9,717 bases of DNA from SIG480 sp045636165 (GTDB taxonomy: Bacteria; Bacillota; Clostridia; Oscillospirales; JAAYXM01), in NCBI GenBank assembly GCA_045636165.1, contig JAZTWZ010000127.1, positions 1 to 9,717 of the forward strand, given 5' to 3'. The notes under the pieces are model-generated. The model was not told the DNA's origin. It searched no databases and saw nothing but the letters and a program-made list of their open reading frames with translations. A program made the translations under genes and the position numbers. Positions 1 to 7,383 of this stretch are shown one piece after another. The first letter of the stretch is position 1, and each line of letters starts with the position of its first letter.

Positions 1-978
1 GGTAGCGGAAATACCGTTGCAGTTGTCTATGCAGACGAAGCTTCTGCAGAGCGTGCGCGTCAGTCGGAAGAACTCACAGCGCAGATTGAAAGACTTTCCT
101 CGCTCTATTCGCGAAGCGGTGAGAACTATGATATCTCTGCCGCAAACGACAGAATAACAGAAGCGGCAACAAATATCCTGACGCTTCGTCAGGAGGGAGT
201 TTCGAACACAACCAAAACCGCAGTTGAGGAGCTTAAGCTTCGCGTTCTTGAAAGAGAGTACATACACAGAGATAAAGCAGAGTTGCTTGCGGTTATAGAT
301 GAGCTTCGGGATGAAAAATCGAAGCTTTCGACAAACAGCAATATAAAAAAGCGAATATATTCACCTGCAGCAGGGTATTTTTCGCAATATACCGACGGGT
401 ATGAAAGCTCGCTTACAGTTCCGCTCGCGCTTGACGGAACGGCTACAGAGATAGAAGAAAAAATGGGCAATTTTGCCGAAGGAGATTCGAACGCGGTAGG
501 AAAGCTCATATCGACAAATAAATGGTATATAGTGTCTGTGCTTTCTGAAAAAGGCTCCGAAAGACTCTCGCAGGGCGCTACAATGAAGCTCAAGTTCAAG
601 GATAAGGCACTTCCGTCAGTTGAGGCTAAAATTGTTCGCAAGTCAGAACCGCAGGACGGCAAGGTCGTAGTTGTTTTCTGTTGCGACACTCACATTTCAT
701 ATTTCACAAAGGTCCGCAAAATTGCGGCTGAAGCGGTTGTAAAAACCTATAAAGGACTCAAAGTTCCGAGAGAGGCTCTTCGCGTAAGTGAAGAAGGGGA
801 GAACGGGGTATATTGCCTTATAGATTCGCAGGTAAAGTTCAAGCCTGTTGACATTATCTTCGAAAAGGACAGCTACTATATATCGGAATACGACAGTGCG
901 GATACAAAGTCGCTTCTTCTCTATGATGAGATTGTAATTTCCGCAAAGAATCTGGAAAATAAGAAAATAGTCAAATAA
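1..978 (+). CDS. HlyD-family membrane-fusion (periplasmic adaptor-like) protein, 5' end outside the window
   Basis: The frame is open from base 1 to the TAA at 976-978, giving 325 codons with no start visible, so the N-terminus (normally a membrane anchor) lies outside. A TTG at 283 is inside the reading frame and is not a real start. Codons 1-15 resemble the end of the first half of a lipoyl-like domain. Codons 16-115 are charged, helical and hairpin-like. The second lipoyl half follows at about 116-135 (SPAAGY at 121-126). A beta-barrel-like part follows, then a C-terminal membrane-proximal domain from about 255 (VPREAL). This order is that of membrane-fusion adaptors that join inner-membrane exporters to other layers in Gram-negatives. 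In Gram-positives their role is usually unclear. It ends 12 bases before yggS and probably shares its transcript. No exporter partner is visible. The family call is firm; the function is unknown. Confidence 0.8.
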   Translation, partial: GSGNTVAVVYADEASAERARQSEELTAQIERLSSLYSRSGENYDISAANDRITEAATNILTLRQEGVSNTTKTAVEELKLRVLEREYIHRDKAELLAVIDELRDEKSKLSTNSNIKKRIYSPAAGYFSQYTDGYESSLTVPLALDGTATEIEEKMGNFAEGDSNAVGKLISTNKWYIVSVLSEKGSERLSQGATMKLKFKDKALPSVEAKIVRKSEPQDGKVVVVFCCDTHISYFTKVRKIAAEAVVKTYKGLKVPREALRVSEEGENGVYCLIDSQVKFKPVDIIFEKDSYYISEYDSADTKSLLLYDEIVISAKNLENKKIVK

Positions 979-990
979 AGGGTGTTTGTG

Positions 991-1689
991 ATGGGAGAAA
1001 TAGCAAATAATATAGCCACGGTTCGCGCCAGAATTTCCGAGGCGGCGAAAACGGTCGGCAAAAGCGGAAAGGATATAGTTCTCGTTGCCGCAACAAAGAT
1101 GAACGATTCATCCCGTGTCCGCGAAGCCATAGCGGCAGGCGTTGATGTGTGCGGCGAAAACCGCGTGCAGGAGCTTATGGAAAAATATGAAGAAGGCGCG
1201 TATGTTGGCGCACCTCTTCATTTTATCGGAACGCTGCAGACTAATAAGGTCAAGTACATCGTAGGTAAGGTTGACCTCATACAGTCGGTAAATTCCTTAA
1301 AACTCGCAAAAGAGATTTCAAAGTGCGCTACAAAGCTCGGTATCGTCCAGGATATCCTTGTCGAGATAAATATAGGTGGCGAGGAGTCAAAAAGCGGTGC
1401 GGATGAGAACCTGGCACACGAGCTCTGCAGGGAAATTGGGAAACTTCCGGGCATTTCCGTCCGCGGTCTTATGACAATACCGCCGATTTGTGATAATGTA
1501 GAAGAACAAAAACGCTTTTTTGTAAAAATGAAGGAATTATTTATTGACATTGGAGCAAAAAAATACGATAATATTAATATGGAATATTTGTCTATGGGCA
1601 TGAGTGGCGATTATGAGACTGCGATTTCCTGCGGCGCGAATATGGTTCGTGTCGGTACGGGAATTTTCGGTGCGCGCCACTATGCGTAA
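991..1689 (+). CDS. yggS: YggS/YlmE-family PLP homeostasis protein
   Basis: This is a cytosolic single-domain protein that binds pyridoxal 5'-phosphate and keeps the free PLP pool and amino-acid metabolism in balance; family members have no proven enzymatic reaction. The product is 232 residues, the usual family length. Lys36, in AATKM, is the expected Schiff-base lysine. Other family motifs are GENRVQE near residue 55, HFIGTLQTNK, NIGGEESKSG, RGLMTIPP and the C-terminal phosphate-binding part LSMGMSGDYETAI followed by VRVGTGIFG. I chose ATG 991 because an AAAGGG ribosome-binding site (977-982) lies 8 bases upstream. The in-frame GTGs at 982 and 988 are too close to, or inside, that site. In Firmicutes this gene (ylmE) typically sits directly before sepF, as here, 26 bases upstream. 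Confidence 0.95.
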   Translation: MGEIANNIATVRARISEAAKTVGKSGKDIVLVAATKMNDSSRVREAIAAGVDVCGENRVQELMEKYEEGAYVGAPLHFIGTLQTNKVKYIVGKVDLIQSVNSLKLAKEISKCATKLGIVQDILVEINIGGEESKSGADENLAHELCREIGKLPGISVRGLMTIPPICDNVEEQKRFFVKMKELFIDIGAKKYDNINMEYLSMGMSGDYETAISCGANMVRVGTGIFGARHYA

Positions 1690-1715
1690 TATTTATTTTC
1701 AGGAGGGTAAATACT

Positions 1716-2141
1716 ATGGGATTCATGGAAATGTTCAAGGAATGGGCAAAGGTTGAAGACGACGAAGAATTTGACGATTTCGTTCCTGCAGAGGAGCCTA
1801 AAAAGAGCCGCGAGGTTTCTTCTCCGTTGCGTCGTGATGACAGAGTTGTAAACATCCATACAACAACTCAGCTTCAGGTTGTTCTCGTAAAGCCGGAGCG
1901 CTATGAGAATGCTACCGAGATTGCAGACCACTTGAAGGAGAAGCGCACGGTTGTATTGAACCTTGAGTCAACAAACAAGGATGCTGCTCGCAGAATTCTT
2001 GACTTCCTCAGCGGTGTTGCTTATACAAACGACGGTCAGATTAAGCGTGTTGCAAACAACACATACATCATAACACCGTACAATGTCGATTTGAAGGGAG
2101 ACCTTATCGACGAGCTTGAGAACAACGGGCTTTACTTTTAA
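1716..2141 (+). CDS. sepF: Cell division protein SepF
   Basis: SepF anchors FtsZ filaments to the membrane and bundles them, helping to build the division septum at mid-cell. The product has 141 residues, slightly shorter than the Bacillus protein. The first 12 residues (MGFMEMFKEWAK) form a short amphipathic helix typical of the SepF membrane anchor. An acidic flexible linker follows, rich in D and E at about 15-30. The DUF552 globular domain runs from about residue 44 to 135, with EIADHLKEKRTVVLNL, RRILDFLSGVAY and the ITPYNVDLKG segment. A strong AGGAGGG site (1701-1707) lies 8 bases before the ATG, the best ribosome-binding site in the cluster, which suggests high expression. The neighbours yggS and yggT match the usual order. 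Confidence 0.96.
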   Translation: MGFMEMFKEWAKVEDDEEFDDFVPAEEPKKSREVSSPLRRDDRVVNIHTTTQLQVVLVKPERYENATEIADHLKEKRTVVLNLESTNKDAARRILDFLSGVAYTNDGQIKRVANNTYIITPYNVDLKGDLIDELENNGLYF

Positions 2142-2152
2142 GGTATAATACT

Positions 2153-2425
2153 ATGATTATCATAGCCATTTTACAGAGGGTTGTACTTGCGCTTCTGCGT
2201 ATTTACGAGCTTCTGTTCATTGTGCGCGCAATAATGTCGTGGTTTCCGATGGCGCAGGGAAGTTTCACATACTTCCTGCATACGGCGACAGAGCCTGTAC
2301 TTGCACCGATACGGGCGGTTTTGCATAAAATTCCCGGTCTTGCAGGACTGCCGATAGATCTTTCTGTCCTTGTAGGCTTTCTTCTCATAGATGTTTTGCG
2401 TACTTTAATAATACAGATAATATAA
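2153..2425 (+). CDS. yggT: YggT/YlmG-family membrane protein
   Basis: This is a small integral membrane protein of 90 residues with two hydrophobic segments (about 3-25 and 66-88). The conserved YggT segments lie between and around them: RAIMSWFP (25-32), TEPVLAPIR (46-54) and PIDLSVLV from residue 67. The family is associated with cell division and membrane organisation through its gene neighbourhood and its plant chloroplast relatives; the exact biochemical role is not settled. The start is 11 bases after sepF with a modest AAGG site at 2140-2143, so translation may partly depend on ribosomes finishing sepF. A TATAAT string just upstream (2144-2149) has no matching -35 box and is not called as a promoter. 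Confidence 0.92.
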   Translation: MIIIAILQRVVLALLRIYELLFIVRAIMSWFPMAQGSFTYFLHTATEPVLAPIRAVLHKIPGLAGLPIDLSVLVGFLLIDVLRTLIIQII

Positions 2426-2441
2426 ATTTGAGGTGGGGAAT

Positions 2442-3215
2442 ATGTACACTCCGAACGAGGTTCGCGAAATCAGCTTCGGAAAAGCTGTTTTCGGTGGGTA
2501 TGATATGGGCGATGTAGATCGTGCGTTTGCATCTGTTTCAGAAGACTATGCAACGCTCTTTAAAGAGAATGCAATGCTCAAGAAAAAATTAAAGCTTCTT
2601 GCTGACACCGTTGAAGATTACAGAGGTGTTGACGAGGCTATGAGAAAGGCGCTCATTACAGCGCAGAATATGGCAAACGAAATGGTTGCCGAGGCGGAGC
2701 AGAAGAGCCGCGACATGCTTGAAACTGCTACAAATGAGGCAAAGGCTCAGATAACCACTCTTACTGCCCAGGTCGAGGCTGAAAAGGCTCGCCTTGCCCA
2801 GGCTAAAGCCGAAACTGCTGAGTTTATCGACAGCATAACAAAGCTTTTTGATACTGAACGCGAGAAGTTTGACGCGCTTAAGAATGAAGTTGTTCCTGAA
2901 GTTGAGGTTGCGCCTAAAGCAGCTTCCAATGAAGAAACAATGTCAGATACAGTTGATGAGATTGCAAGATCTCTCGAAGAAAAGGTAAGACTCGAAGAAG
3001 CTGAAATGGCACAGAGCGAAGAAACTCCGGCTGTTGTAGAGGGTGACGAGGATGTAAAGGTCGTTTCCGATACAATTCCGATTGAAACCCCTGCTCCGAC
3101 TGCAGAGGAGATGGATGCTCTTGAGGCTGCAGCAGAGAAGAAGAGCCGCAGAGCAAAGCCTGAATTTGAAAATCTCAAATTCGGAACAAGCTATAACATA
3201 AAAGACGAAGACTAA
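2442..3215 (+). CDS. divIVA: DivIVA-family polarity/division protein
   Basis: DivIVA proteins gather at strongly curved membrane (poles and septa) and recruit division, growth or sporulation partners. The product is 257 residues against about 164 in Bacillus subtilis. The N-terminal lipid-binding domain is clear: TPNEVREISF, then FGGYDMGDVDRAF (17-29), aligning without gaps with the Bacillus FRGYD region. Phe17 is kept but the adjacent Arg18 is Gly. A long coiled coil rich in A, E, K and Q follows (about 35-145). After it comes an acidic, low-complexity tail ending in a basic patch (KKSRRAKPEF) and a conserved-looking end. I chose ATG 2442, preceded by AGGTGGGG (2431-2438); the in-frame GTG at 2433 lies within that site. 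It follows yggT by 16 bases and precedes ileS by 20. Confidence 0.93.
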   Translation: MYTPNEVREISFGKAVFGGYDMGDVDRAFASVSEDYATLFKENAMLKKKLKLLADTVEDYRGVDEAMRKALITAQNMANEMVAEAEQKSRDMLETATNEAKAQITTLTAQVEAEKARLAQAKAETAEFIDSITKLFDTEREKFDALKNEVVPEVEVAPKAASNEETMSDTVDEIARSLEEKVRLEEAEMAQSEETPAVVEGDEDVKVVSDTIPIETPAPTAEEMDALEAAAEKKSRRAKPEFENLKFGTSYNIKDED

Positions 3216-3235
3216 ACAGAGGGAGTTTTTATAAA

Positions 3236-6007
3236 ATGTCTCAGGATTATAACAGCACGATAAATTTACCTAAAACAGAGTTCCCGATGCGTGCATCGCT
3301 TCCGAAGCGTGAGCCGGATATGCTCGCTGCATGGGAAGAGCAGAAGCTCTATGATATGATTATGGAGAAGAATGAAGGAAGACCTCCGTTTATTCTTCAC
3401 GACGGCCCTCCGTTCTCAAACGGCAGTATCCACATGGGAACTGCTATGAACAAGTGCCTTAAGGACTTTATCGTCCGCTATAAGAATATGGCAGGCTTCA
3501 AGGCTCCGTTTACTCCGGGTTGGGATAACCACGGTATGCCGATTGAGTCTGCAATTATCAAGAAGAACAAGCTTGACCGCAAGCACATGTCAATTCCTGT
3601 ATTCCGTACAGCTTGTAAGGAATTCGCATCAGACTTTGTCGATGTTCAGAGAAACCAGTTCAAGCGCCTTGGTGCTATCGGTGACTGGAGCCGCCCCTAT
3701 CTCACTATGGTTCCGAAGTTTGAAGCAGAGGAAGTCAAAATCTTCGGCGAGATGTATAAGAAGGGTTACATCTACAAGGGCCTTAAGCCTGTTTACTGGT
3801 GCCCGGTATGTGAAACTGCTCTTGCTGAAGCTGAAATTGAGTATAAGGATGACCCGTGTACAACAGTTTATGTAAAGTTCTCTGTAAACGACGATCTCGG
3901 TAAGCTTTCCGGAATCGACCTTTCAAAGACATATTTCGTTATCTGGACAACTACTATCTGGACTCTTCCGGGTAACCTTGCTATCGCTCTTAACCCGTCT
4001 GAGGAGTATGTTATCATCAAGGCTCCGAACGGCGAGAACTATATTATGGCAGAGGCTCTTGCCGGAAAGGTTATGAAGGTTGGCGGCTTTGACAGCTACG
4101 AAGTCATTGATCATCATCCGGGTCAGTTCTTCGAGAACATGCTCGCAAACCATCCGTTCCTTCCGAAGACTTCTCGTCTTCTCCTTGCTGACTATGTTAC
4201 TATGGAGTCAGGTACAGGATGCGTTCATACTGCTCCGGGCTTTGGTGCTGACGACTATCAGACCTGCCGTCGCTACGGTATGGAAATGGTCGTTCCGGTT
4301 GACCACACAGGTCGCCATACAGATTATGCAGGTAAGTATGCAGGAATGAAGACAGAGGAATCAAACCCTGTCATTCTTGCAGATATGAAAGAATCAGGTG
4401 CGCTCTTTGCATCTGAGGATATCGTTCACAGCTATCCGCATTGCTGGAGATGTAAGGGTCCGATTATCTTCCGTGCGACAGATCAGTGGTTCTGCTCGGT
4501 AGATGCATTCAAGGACGAAGCAGTTGCTGCTTGCGGCGATGTTCAGTGGTTCCCGGAATGGGGCTATGACCGCATCGTATCAATGGTTCGTGAGCGTGCA
4601 GACTGGTGTATTTCCCGTCAGCGTCACTGGGGTCTCCCGATTCCTGTATTCTATTGCGAAGATTGCGAGAAGCCTGTTTGTGACGATGCAACAATCGAAA
4701 AGATTTCAAAGATATTTGGTGAAAAGGGTTCAAACGCATGGTTTGAAATGGATGTTTCCGAGCTTATTCCGGAAGGATATAAGTGTCCGCATTGCGGCGG
4801 AGTCCACTTCACAAAGGAAACTGACACTCTTGACGGTTGGTTTGACTCCGGTTCTACCCATATCGCTTCTATGGAGCTTGACTCTCCGAAGTGCTGGCCG
4901 GCAGACCTCTACCTTGAAGGTGCTGACCAGTATCGCGGATGGTTCCAGTCATCTCTCCTTACAGCAGTAGCTCTCCGCGGCAAGGCTCCGTACCGCCAGG
5001 TTCTTACACACGGCTGGACGGTTGACGGCGAAGGAAAGGCTATGCACAAGTCCCTCGGTAACGGCGTTGCTCCTGAGGAGATTATTGAAAAGTACGGCGC
5101 AGATGTTCTCCGCCTCTGGGCGGCTTCTGCTGATTACCGTCAGGATATGCGTTGTTCTGATGCTATATTTAAGCAGCTTTCTGACACATACCTCAAGATT
5201 AGAAATACTTCGAGATACATCCTCGGAAATCTTGCAGGCTTCGACCCGAACAATGCGATTGCAGTTTCTGAGCTCTGCGAGCTTGACAGATGGGCTCTTT
5301 CCCGTCTCAACTCTCTCCTCGCTCGTTGCAGAGAAGCTTATGATAGCTACGAGTTCTATACAGTTGTTCACGCTGTTCATAACTTCTGTGTTGTCGATAT
5401 GTCAAACTTCTATCTTGATGTCATTAAGGACAGACTCTACTGTGACGGCGAAAACAGTGCAAGCCGCCGCGGCGCCCAGACTGTTATTTACCGCATTCTT
5501 GATACGCTCGTCCGCATTCTCTCTCCGATTCTCGCGTTCACAAGCGACGAAATCTGGAAGGCTATGCCGCATCACGACGGTGTCCGCCTTGAGAACTCAA
5601 TGCTCAACGACATTCCTGAGGTTGATGCATCAGTTCTTGATCTTGAGCTTGAGAAGAAGTGGGCAAGAGTTGCAGAGCTTCGCGATATTGTAAACCGTTC
5701 TCTTGAAGAGGCAAGGGCTGCAAAGACAATCGGTAAGTCGCTTGAAGCAGCTATTGAGATTTCGGCAAACGGCGAAGGCTATGACTTTATTTCAGCTATC
5801 GACGGTCTTGCAAAGCTCTTCATCGTTTCTGATGTTAAGCTCAACAAGAAGGAAGGTCTCGGAGAAGCTCTTTCCGATATTGAGGTTTCGATTTCCGTTG
5901 CAGGCGGCGTAAAGTGTCCGCGCTGCTGGACATTCTCAAACGAAGCAGGAACTGATCCTGAGCATCCTGAGCTTTGCCCGAGATGTACGGAAGCTGTTAA
6001 GGGGTAA
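3236..6007 (+). CDS. ileS: Isoleucyl-tRNA synthetase (class I, with CP1 editing domain)
   Basis: The enzyme joins L-isoleucine to tRNA-Ile using ATP and hydrolyses mischarged Val-tRNA-Ile. It has 923 residues, the normal length for bacterial IleRS. The Rossmann signature region is DGPPFSNGSIHMGT (56-69), where HIGH is replaced by HMGT. The CP1 editing domain contains the threonine-rich strand WTTTIWTLPGN (237-247) and HTAPGFGADDY (331-341), with the expected editing Asp340. ISRQRHWG and a CPxC zinc-like site follow. The second ATP signature, normally KMSKS, reads AMHKS (602-606). The C-terminal zinc knuckle is CPRCW (894-898) and CPRC (914-917), a bacterial-type end. A GAGGGAG ribosome-binding site precedes ATG 3236. 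Only 20 bases separate it from divIVA, so there is no T-box leader. lspA begins 8 bases downstream. Confidence 0.97.
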   Translation: MSQDYNSTINLPKTEFPMRASLPKREPDMLAAWEEQKLYDMIMEKNEGRPPFILHDGPPFSNGSIHMGTAMNKCLKDFIVRYKNMAGFKAPFTPGWDNHGMPIESAIIKKNKLDRKHMSIPVFRTACKEFASDFVDVQRNQFKRLGAIGDWSRPYLTMVPKFEAEEVKIFGEMYKKGYIYKGLKPVYWCPVCETALAEAEIEYKDDPCTTVYVKFSVNDDLGKLSGIDLSKTYFVIWTTTIWTLPGNLAIALNPSEEYVIIKAPNGENYIMAEALAGKVMKVGGFDSYEVIDHHPGQFFENMLANHPFLPKTSRLLLADYVTMESGTGCVHTAPGFGADDYQTCRRYGMEMVVPVDHTGRHTDYAGKYAGMKTEESNPVILADMKESGALFASEDIVHSYPHCWRCKGPIIFRATDQWFCSVDAFKDEAVAACGDVQWFPEWGYDRIVSMVRERADWCISRQRHWGLPIPVFYCEDCEKPVCDDATIEKISKIFGEKGSNAWFEMDVSELIPEGYKCPHCGGVHFTKETDTLDGWFDSGSTHIASMELDSPKCWPADLYLEGADQYRGWFQSSLLTAVALRGKAPYRQVLTHGWTVDGEGKAMHKSLGNGVAPEEIIEKYGADVLRLWAASADYRQDMRCSDAIFKQLSDTYLKIRNTSRYILGNLAGFDPNNAIAVSELCELDRWALSRLNSLLARCREAYDSYEFYTVVHAVHNFCVVDMSNFYLDVIKDRLYCDGENSASRRGAQTVIYRILDTLVRILSPILAFTSDEIWKAMPHHDGVRLENSMLNDIPEVDASVLDLELEKKWARVAELRDIVNRSLEEARAAKTIGKSLEAAIEISANGEGYDFISAIDGLAKLFIVSDVKLNKKEGLGEALSDIEVSISVAGGVKCPRCWTFSNEAGTDPEHPELCPRCTEAVKG

Positions 6008-6015
6008 GTGGAGAA

Positions 6016-6486
6016 GTGCTGATACTTCAATTTATATCTTGTGTTGCAATCGTTGCGCTTGACCAGCTTGTCAAGCTATGGTGTGTAAATGTCCTCGAGC
6101 CGATAGGCAAGATTCCGATAATTGACGGAATCTTCAACCTTCGGTTCGTGGAAAACACGGGTGCTGCATTCTCAATGCTTCGCGGGAATACTGTTTTTTT
6201 GATAGTTGTTCCGATTCTTGCGGCGGCGTTTATGGCTTACCTGCTCCTTTCTAAAAAGATAAACTCAAAAATCGGGAGCTGGGGAATAACGCTTATTCTC
6301 GCAGGTGCAGTTGGAAATCTTATCGACAGAATTTTCAGAGATGGCGCGGTAGTTGATTTGTTTGATTTCGAGCTTATCAACTTTCCTGTGTTCAATGTCG
6401 CAGACATCGCCGTAACGGTTGGCGCAATACTGTTTTTTATCTTTCTTATATTCATTTATGATGATAAGCCGGGGAAAAAGAAATGA
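6016..6486 (+). CDS. lspA: Lipoprotein signal peptidase (signal peptidase II)
   Basis: This membrane aspartyl protease cuts the signal peptide from prolipoproteins after their cysteine has been lipidated. The product is 156 residues with four predicted membrane segments. Family motifs are all present: ALDQLVK (14-20), ENTGAAFSML (46-55), GNLIDRIFRDG (100-110), VVDLFDF and FNVADIAVTVG (from 126). The probable catalytic pair is Asp114 and Asp130. The start is a GTG at 6016; the resulting N-terminus MLILQF matches the family and no in-frame ATG lies upstream. Candidate ribosome-binding sites are AAGGGG (5999-6004), inside the end of ileS, or the very close GGAG at 6010-6013. This suggests translational coupling to ileS. 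The last codons overlap the rluD start by 4 bases (ATGA). Confidence 0.95.
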   Translation: MLILQFISCVAIVALDQLVKLWCVNVLEPIGKIPIIDGIFNLRFVENTGAAFSMLRGNTVFLIVVPILAAAFMAYLLLSKKINSKIGSWGITLILAGAVGNLIDRIFRDGAVVDLFDFELINFPVFNVADIAVTVGAILFFIFLIFIYDDKPGKKK

Positions 6487-7382
6487 ACAAAACCTGCATT
6501 ATCGCCGAAGTTTCCGATGAGGGAACAAGGCTTGATGTATTTATTTCCCAAAAACTGAATATATCGAGAAACGCCGCTGTTACTCTCATTGAGAGTGGCG
6601 GCGTTTTCGGGCTTAAAAAGAATTACAAGGTAGTCGCAGGAGACGAGATTGAAGTCGCTCTTCCCGAGCTTAAGCCGGCAGATATCGAGCCTGAGGATAT
6701 TCCGCTTGATATCGTCTATGAGGATGACGATCTCCTCGTCATAAACAAAGCTCGCGGTATGGTTGTTCATCCTGCCGCAGGTCATTTTTCGGGAACACTT
6801 GTCAATGCGCTTATGCACCATTGCGGAGACTCTCTTTCGGGCATAAACGGAGTTATGAGACCGGGAATTGTCCACCGCCTTGATAAGGATACAAGCGGCG
6901 TTATGCTTGTTGCGAAGACCGACTTTGCCCACAACTCGCTTGCCGAGCAGATAAAGGAGCATTCCGTGCGCCGTGAATATCATACGGTGGTTATCGGAGG
7001 TCTTCCCGAGGAGACGGGAACAATTTCTGCGCCTATCGGACGTCATAAGACGGACAGAAAGAAAATGGCTGTTACGGAACTTAACTCAAGAGACGCAGTA
7101 ACGCATTACAGCGTTATTGAAAGATATAGCGGTTTTACATACGCCTCCTGCCTTCTTGAAACAGGAAGGACACATCAGATTCGCGTTCACATGTCGCACA
7201 TCGGACATCCCGTCGTAGGGGATGAGGTTTACGGTGCGCGTGATAAACTCGGGCTTTCGGGACAGTGTCTCCATTCCAAGAATGTGACATTTATCCATCC
7301 GAGGACGGGGGAGAAGATGTATTTTGAAACCCCTCTTCCCGAATATTTCGAGAAGATACTTTTGAAACTTCGGAGGGCATAA
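6483..7382 (+). CDS. rluD: RluA/RluD-family 23S rRNA pseudouridine synthase (YlyB-like)
   Basis: The enzyme converts specific uridines of large-subunit rRNA to pseudouridine. The product is 299 residues. An N-terminal S4 RNA-binding domain (about 10-60: TRLDVFISQKLNISRNAAV, GDEIEV) is followed by the catalytic domain. That domain contains VHPAAGH, HRLDKDTSG with catalytic Asp134, RREYHTVV, APIGRHK, TGRTHQIRVHM and GHPVVGDEVYG. This is the full motif order of the RluA/C/D group. The S4 loop is shorter than usual and lacks the common VNG turn. The ATG overlaps the lspA stop (ATGA), implying translational coupling, and GGGG (6471-6474) may act as its ribosome-binding site. The lspA-rluD pairing is a well-known Firmicute arrangement. 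The exact rRNA target (RluD-like or another) cannot be settled from sequence alone. Confidence 0.93.
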   Translation: MNKTCIIAEVSDEGTRLDVFISQKLNISRNAAVTLIESGGVFGLKKNYKVVAGDEIEVALPELKPADIEPEDIPLDIVYEDDDLLVINKARGMVVHPAAGHFSGTLVNALMHHCGDSLSGINGVMRPGIVHRLDKDTSGVMLVAKTDFAHNSLAEQIKEHSVRREYHTVVIGGLPEETGTISAPIGRHKTDRKKMAVTELNSRDAVTHYSVIERYSGFTYASCLLETGRTHQIRVHMSHIGHPVVGDEVYGARDKLGLSGQCLHSKNVTFIHPRTGEKMYFETPLPEYFEKILLKLRRA

Positions 7383-7383
7383 G

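Noticed and set aside
283..978. A shorter HlyD-like gene starting at TTG 283
   Set aside because: The frame is open to base 1 and upstream codons carry family-like sequence, so the gene simply enters from outside the window.
982..990. GTG starts at 982 or 988 for yggS
   Set aside because: They overlap or crowd the ribosome-binding site; ATG 991 has proper spacing and gives the usual family length.
2144..2149. Perfect TATAAT just upstream of yggT as a promoter -10 box
   Set aside because: No -35-like sequence lies 16-18 bases upstream, and the spot is inside a tightly spaced operon.
2396..2423. Possible promoter before divIVA (TTGCGT and TAATAT)
   Set aside because: Both boxes are poor matches and the region is AT-rich, so chance is a sufficient explanation.
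2433..2441. GTG start at 2433 for divIVA
   Set aside because: It lies inside the AGGTGGGG ribosome-binding site; ATG 2442 gives the expected N-terminus.
5022..5693. Long open frames in other phases inside ileS, such as this 223-codon one
   Set aside because: They lie wholly within ileS, have no family features and show compositions typical of shadow frames of a codon-biased gene.
6456..7046. A 196-codon open frame on the minus strand across lspA and rluD
   Set aside because: It is antisense to two well-supported genes and its translation shows no recognisable domain.
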